This document shows, one piece after another, positions 59,197 to 64,000 of a stretch of DNA of 64,000 bases. The notes under the pieces were generated by a model that was not told the origin of the DNA, made no database searches, and saw only the letters and a list, made by a program, of their open reading frames with translations. How positions within the stretch are numbered: the first letter of the stretch is position 1; each line of letters opens with the position of its first letter. This DNA comes from Margaritifera margaritifera. Its lineage: Eukaryota; Mollusca; Bivalvia; Unionida; Margaritiferidae. The position numbers were made by a program, and so were the translations under genes. The stretch spans positions 5,573,001-5,637,000 of the forward strand of contig JAQPZY010001688.1 of the NCBI GenBank assembly GCA_029931535.1, given 5' to 3'.

Positions 59197-60032
59197 TGTT
59201 CTCTAAAATAAAAGTTATCTGAAAGAGAACAATAATAATAACAATACTCTATTATTTTCATACATGAAACTCACCTGTTTGTATGTACCATGTGTTATAT
59301 ACATCCCAGTGTATTTGCACAAGGTAAACAATGATTCACTCATGAGGAATTTCCTTTTCTTAATAAGGAAGACGTTCAGTTGTTAACCTTTATTGTTCTC
59401 TAGGAGCAATGAAGACACACACAATAACAATGCAACATGTCATGTGTTATATTTAAAATACAATAGTGAAAAAGAAAAAAAACCATAATGAATTGATGTT
59501 TAATCAATTATTTAATTATGGGAATTATGAATTCATTTTAATTGAGATAGGGCCTATGTTGCATTATAATTTAACACGCAAGACTTACCCGTAACCAATT
59601 GTATTTTGAAAATATGAGGGGTGTACCCTAACCCCAAAAGGGTGGGATACAATGTGGTAACCTAAGAGGTCCCTTAACAAACCAATTCTGAAAGGGAGTG
59701 GGGGTTACCATCATGTTAAATAGTATACAGAAATGATACATGTAACACCGAGATAATATTTGTTAAAGAAAGACCGCAAGGTGGTGAAGCACTAGCAAAC
59801 ATAAGATATGTACTCTGGTCACAGTATTCAACACACATCCTTTAACATGGCATCCTTGAAAAAGATGACTGTTCTGTGCATGGGCATGCGAGGTGCACAA
59901 GTGGACCACGTCTTATTGATAATTCTCACTCTGTGGGAAGATGTATTCACATCAAATGGATGAGGTTTTTTGACATGAAAAAGTAAAAGCTGCACAATAG
60001 CGACAGGTAAGATATTGCTTCTATTAAATATA
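59197..60032 (-). repeat. DIRS copy 4 leader and right end
   Basis: Non-coding. Aligns with 38427-39297 of copy 3 (ACACTTTCCTACAGACTGT at the gag start, CACTCT.TGGGA.GATGTATT near the end). Confidence 0.7.
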
Positions 60033-60360
60033 TTAATCTACAGCAAAATGGATTCTTTTATCTGGCAGTCAGGCAAGCAGACTGTCATGTCACTGAACCA
60101 GTGTTGGTCTAGCTAGTAAGATGGGCTTTGCTTATGCATTCTTTACAATTTACAAAGTCACTTTGTTTCTTCATACTATAAAATCTATAAGGTAAGAAAG
60201 AATACAATGACCATTAGATTAATGAGCATAATATACAATGTTTTGAATTGTTTTACTTAAATTGGGAATGAATATTTGGAAATAATCCAGGAAATTTTGG
60301 GCATCTATATAATTTTAAACTATTTTGTTCAATACACATACTACAACACTCATTCAATAT

Positions 60361-60512
60361 TCCCTGGTAGTGCAGTTTGTAGATTGCTGGATTCATAATC
60401 CAAGGGTCACGGGTCTGATACCCGCCCAAGCGAGCCAAGGTAGGCTGCCTCAGTATGTCCTTGGGAATGGCACTTAGCTCCCATTTCCTCGGCATGATGT
60501 AGCCAATAAGAG
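60361..60512 (+). mobile_element. tRNA-derived SINE
   Basis: A box TGGTAGTGCAGTTTGTAGA, B box AGGGTCACGGGTCTGATACC, then GAGCCAAGGTAGGCTGCCTC, GGGAATGGCACTTAGCTCCC and GGCATGATGTAGCC. Same family as at 43660. It directly abuts the start of the family A array. Confidence 0.75.
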
Positions 60513-60514
60513 TC

Positions 60515-62600
60515 ACTTGTTGAAGGGACTGACACTCTACTGCCCAAAAAGAATGTCCAGGAATTCAAAAGATAAGACCATTTCTTCTTTTTAACTACTG
60601 AGTGTTGAAACCAATTCTGACATTCTTGAGCAATAAGATTTTCAAATTAGCCACTGTTGCAGCCATACTGGATGTAAGACTGGCACCATTTTCTTTTAGG
60701 ACAAACCAGACACCTTTTGAAGACTTTTGGTGAAAAACCCATGTTGATATAACCATCCACTCAGAAGAATTGGTGACAACATTTTAATATGTTCATTGTG
60801 GCAGCCATATTTGAAATCAGGCCAACTAGATATCATAATTATTCTTTTGGTGAAAACCTTATGTTGATATGACTTTCCATTCAGGAGGAGTGGCAATAAC
60901 AAGAATTTCAAGATGGCTGCCATGGTGGCCATACTGGATGTTTAAATTGGCACCATTTTCATTTAGTACCAGCTAGATATCATAAAAAGTCTTCTGGTGA
61001 AAACCCAATGTTGATATGACTTTTCTTCTAGGAGGAGTAGCAATACGATTTTCAAGATGCCCATTGTGGTGACCATATTGGATATTAGATCAGGACAATT
61101 TTTATTTATTACCAATTAGACCTTATAAGAAGTCTTCTGGTTTGAAACCCCATGCTGATATGACTTTCTATTCAGGAGGAGTAGCAATAACATGATTTTC
61201 AAGGTGGCCATATTGGATGTCCGAGTGGAACTATTTTGATTTAGGACCAACTGGACTTCATAAAAAGTCTTGTGGTGGAAACCCCATGTTGATATAACTT
61301 TCTGTTCAGGAGGAATAGCAAAAACAAGAGAGGCACCATTTTCATCTAGGATTAACTAGCCATTATAAGAAGTATTTTATTGAAAACTCCATGTTGATAT
61401 GACCATCTATTCAGAAGGAATAGTGATAACAAGATTTTCAACATGGCCACTATGTCTATGAGAAACTATTTTCATTTAGAACCAACTTGACACTGTAAGA
61501 AGTCTTTTGGTGAAAACCATTTGCTGATATGACTTTCTGTTCAGGAGGAATAGCAATTAAAAAAAATTTCAAGATGACTGTCATGGTGGCCATAATGGAC
61601 ATCAGATTGGCACCAGTTTCATTTAGGTCCAACCAGATAACATAAGAAGTCTTTCAGTAAAAACCCCATGTTGACATGACCATCCTGTTATGTATATTGA
61701 ATTTATAATATATGTCCATGAGTTAAGTTGAACTTTAGTGGTAATTAATTTGTAAACAACATATTTACTGCATTTGAGTTCAAGGTCAGACTTGTTTACA
61801 TAGAATTTAGTACTAAGATTGGAATTGTCCATGTCTTGACATGAGAAAAGTCAGGTACCCCAGTAAATTTCCATTAGAGTTACTCATATTCTAGAATATT
61901 CTGTCAGGTAACTTATCTCTATATTTATACAGGTTTGGTAAATTCCTATTCGAAACTTCATGTCATTAAGATCAGTCTATTAGGAATTTATTTTAGTAAT
62001 CAGATGTTACAGTTGTGAAAATCAGAGCAAATTCAGAGAGAGGATTTATTTATTTGAAATATTCATTGGAATTACCAAAAGTGCTCATTCTCATTTTGGA
62101 CAAATACTTGACTTTGGGATTTATGTGAATTCATTCAAAATTATTCTGGATTACATCATTCAGGACAGTCAAGGCTACTGGAATTCATTTGGAACATTCT
62201 ATATTTAGGACTTGTGATTAGGACACTTAGGATTATTGGATTATTTGGACTTTAATACACATTACTGTAAGTGTCTTTTGAATTTTCATTTTTATTGTCT
62301 ATAAATAAATTGCTTGTTGATTTTACTTACATTGTTGGTTTCACTTTGTTTCTGTTATATTATTTTAAGACCTAGAGTCGTAACAATCCATTCAGGTGGT
62401 GTAGTGATAACAAGATTTTCAAGATGGCTGCTGTGGTGACCATACTGGATGTCTGATCAACACCATTTTCATTTTGGAGCAACTAGACTTTGGGATGAAT
62501 GTGTGTGTGTATAAGTTTCATGGCATTTCTCCAAGTTGTTAAGGAGAAGTAGAAATAACAAACTGGTGATAATGGACAGCAGGCCATCACATAAGCAGGG
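60515..62600 (+). repeat. modular repeat array, family A, interrupted by a solo LTR
   Basis: The head ACTGACACTCTACTGCCC recurs as at 10170. About nine units follow (GCAGCCATACTGGATG, ACCATTTTC.TTTAGGAC, AGTCTTTTGGTGAAAA, GATATGACTTTCC.TTCAGGAG, AACAAGATTTTCAAGATGGC). After the LTR the array resumes and ends with the tail GGGATGAATGTGTGTGTGTA and a CATCACATAAGC block. Confidence 0.8.
61686..62385. mobile_element. solo LTR, 700 bp
   Basis: Starts TGTTATGTATATTG and ends GAGTCGTAACA, i.e. TG...CA with the short terminal inverted repeat TGTTA/TAACA. It is flanked by the 4-bp duplication ATCC (61682-61685, 62386-62389). The host array consensus (GACCATCCATTCAGG) is restored if the element and one ATCC are removed, which fixes the ends. 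A TATAAATA/AATAAA cluster lies near 62298-62310. No internal retroelement genes are present, so it is a solo LTR left by recombination. Strand and superfamily are not certain. Confidence 0.8.
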
Positions 62601-62956
62601 CTTGAAATTTAAGCTAATCTGCTAACCCATGGTTAGTGACTTTGCTGATGGATCACTAAAACCCAAGGTGCCACTAACCCATTGGAGCAGTGAAATGTAT
62701 TTTTTTTTTTTTTTGGGGGGGGGGGGGGAAACTAATTTTAATTATGCAATACTTACCCATCACTATTATATAGCTTATTACTTTTTCGTGTCGAAAATCT
62801 CGTCCGTTCGATGTGAAAACATCCTCCCACTTTGAGTGGAGATTTTGTCAACAAGACACATCATACCCGTGCACCTCTCCGCGCCTGCGCGAACATTCAT
62901 CTTTTTCATAGACGAAATTACGCCAGGACATCAGAGCGGGGTGGGAGGAGGGCATT

Positions 62957-63066
62957 TGATAATAGTGATGGGTAAGTATTGCATAATTAAAATCAGTTTT
63001 ACCCCCACCCAAAAAAACTACATTTTGATAGCAGCAATACATTATCCCATCACTATTATAGAGCTG
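62957..63066. repeat. internal complementary region of DIRS copy 5
   Basis: The first part, to 63005, is a near-perfect reverse complement of the element's own left end (62725-62772). The second part (63025-63066, GATAGCAGCAATACATTATC and on) complements the right-end sequence known from copy 3. Confidence 0.8.
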
Positions 63067-63289
63067 AATTGGTCAGTTAGGCGGGTAGGCTGATGTTAAA
63101 CTGATCAAAAACAGAGAAAAATGGAAAATACTCACCATTTGAGGGAGAGATCCACTTTACAAATTGTTGGAGTCCCTCTGGGCCACATGTTGTGTTGCAA
63201 CTATGGGTCCCAAGAGAGAATACCTGCGCAATTAGCGGAGGTAGAGAAGGTAGTATGGGATCGCCAAAATGCTGCCTTCATGATGTCCT

Positions 63290-64000
63290 CTAAGGAAGAG
63301 TGATTAGATAGGCCCATGAGGCAGCGACGGCTTGAACCTCATGGGCTTTTAGTTTCATAAAAGAGAGGTCTCTATCAGTAAGGGACTGATAAGCTCTTTT
63401 AATTGTGGTGACAATCCACCATGAAATAGTGGAGGCCGAAATATCAACGGAACCCTTAAGGGGAAGGAAAAGACATTTCTTGCCCTTTCTTTTCACTTTT
63501 GAAGCATTTAGATAGAAACGCAGTGCCCTAACTGGGCATAAAAACCTATCTTGATCATCTCCAGCACAGATTCGACTGAGACTGGGGATCTCTATAGGTG
63601 ATGGAGCTACCGCAGGTAACTGAAACGGCACCCTTAAGAGGAAGGAAAAGACGTTTCCTGCCCTTTCTTTTCCCTTTTGAAGCATTTAGATAGAAACGCA
63701 GTGCCCTAACTGGGCATAAAAACCTATCTTGATCATCTCCAGCACAGATTCGACTGAGACTGGGGACCTCTATAGGTGATGGAGCTACCGCAGGTAACTG
63801 AAATTTTTTTTTTTTTTTAAAATCCTAGCCAAGCGAGTTAAAACACAGTCTTGAGTGTGAGGTCGTGACAGGAAGCCTCAATCAATGGTTCATAGGGGCT
63901 TTTGGTTAAGGACCATAAAAACACATGATAGATTCCATCTGGGCGTAAGAGAGCGGGAGACAGGTCTCTGTAGCTATAAATACTGAAGAGATCAGCAAGG
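63290..64000 (-). pseudogene. DIRS copy 5 tyrosine recombinase with internal duplication
   Basis: The minus strand reads SLSRICAGDDQDRFLCPVRA, then RFYLNASKVKRKGKKCLFLP, TISWWIVTTIKRAYQSLTDR and the HxxR box in AHEVQAVAASWAYL. Here the HxxR Arg is replaced by Gln, which alone should inactivate it. A 178-bp tandem duplication (63453-63630 and 63631 to about 63802) repeats the RICAGDDQDRF-to-KVKRKGK segment and breaks the frame. The first Arg region (RRRSEIH in copy 3) is deleted next to a poly(T) tract near 63805. The N-terminal part runs off the window. Confidence 0.8.

Larger units (their letters stand above)
52716..60032 (-). mobile_element. DIRS-type element, copy 4 (left-truncated, with nested transposon)
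   Basis: The minus strand carries leader (60032-59197), gag (59196-53700, interrupted at 54541-57652), reverse transcriptase (about 53690-53000) and the RNase H start (52985-52716). The recombinase, internal complementary region and left end are missing. The right end near 59940-60032 (CTCTGTGGGAAGATGTATTC, AATAGCGACAGGTAAG) corresponds to that of copy 3. Without the insert the element is about 4.2 kb. Confidence 0.85.
62715..64000 (-). mobile_element. DIRS-type element, copy 5 (continues past the window)
   Basis: The left end begins at the G-run at 62715 and AAACTAATTTTAATTATGC. The first ~215 bp are the inverted partner of the copy 3 right end (39110-39290). The internal complementary region (62957-63066) follows, then the recombinase end. 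It is nearly identical to copy 3 between 63005 and 63440. The element is cut by the window edge. Confidence 0.85.

Noticed and set aside
52397..62620. Shared GCAGGGCTTGAAATT at about 52396 and 62596 as element ends
   Set aside because: The match is short and flanking sequences diverge at once; I could not define an element.

Overview
The window looks like gene-poor nuclear DNA of an invertebrate animal. It is AT-rich, has no operon-like gene packing, and is dominated by transposable elements, tRNA-derived SINEs, MITE-like inverted-repeat elements, minisatellites and microsatellites. Three things point to a lophotrochozoan, most likely a mollusc: DIRS-type retroelements with a tyrosine recombinase, SINEs whose tails carry a block like 'GCACTTAGCTCCC', and dispersed repeats ending in 'CATAAGCTCA..TGGCC'. 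That placement is inference; no species marker is visible. I found no complete host protein gene and no rRNA gene. The best host coding candidate is one small minus-strand exon near 3.35-3.55 kb.

Layout. 1-9 kb: unique DNA with an inverted pair of a dispersed repeat, a 28-bp-stem hairpin, 29-bp and ~34-bp minisatellites, and a decayed pogo/Tigger-like fragment. 9-17.8 kb: two SINE traces, a ~130-bp-unit modular repeat array, three MITE-like elements (one at 15.74-15.96 kb holds two covarying hairpins), and 42-, 53- and 55-bp tandem repeats. 18-24 kb: DIRS copy 1, a full-length but mutated copy on the minus strand (gag, reverse transcriptase, RNase H, tyrosine recombinase, inverted ends, internal complementary region). 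24-33 kb: SINE fragments, a possible hAT-like element, a 1.6-kb TA-flanked element with perfect 19-bp inverted ends, and long diverged arrays. 33-39.3 kb: DIRS copies 2 and 3, both with internal deletions. 39.4-52.7 kb: a 37-bp minisatellite, modular arrays, four SINE/MITE insertions, an array with TGACCT-type half-sites, and a 62-bp minisatellite. 52.7-60 kb: DIRS copy 4, left-truncated, with a 3.1-kb DDE DNA transposon (plus strand, degenerate) nested inside its gag. 60-62.7 kb: another modular array carrying a 700-bp solo LTR with 4-bp target duplication. 62.7-64 kb: the start of DIRS copy 5, which runs off the window.

How the parts fit. All five DIRS copies lie in the same orientation (coding on the minus strand). 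In copies 1, 3 and 5 the segment next to the recombinase end is the reverse complement of the element's own right end joined to its left end. This is the internal complementary region expected if the element replicates through a circle. Copies 1 and 2 belong to one subfamily and copies 3, 4 and 5 to another. Every copy has frameshifts, stops, deletions or duplications, so any activity would have to be supplied from elsewhere.
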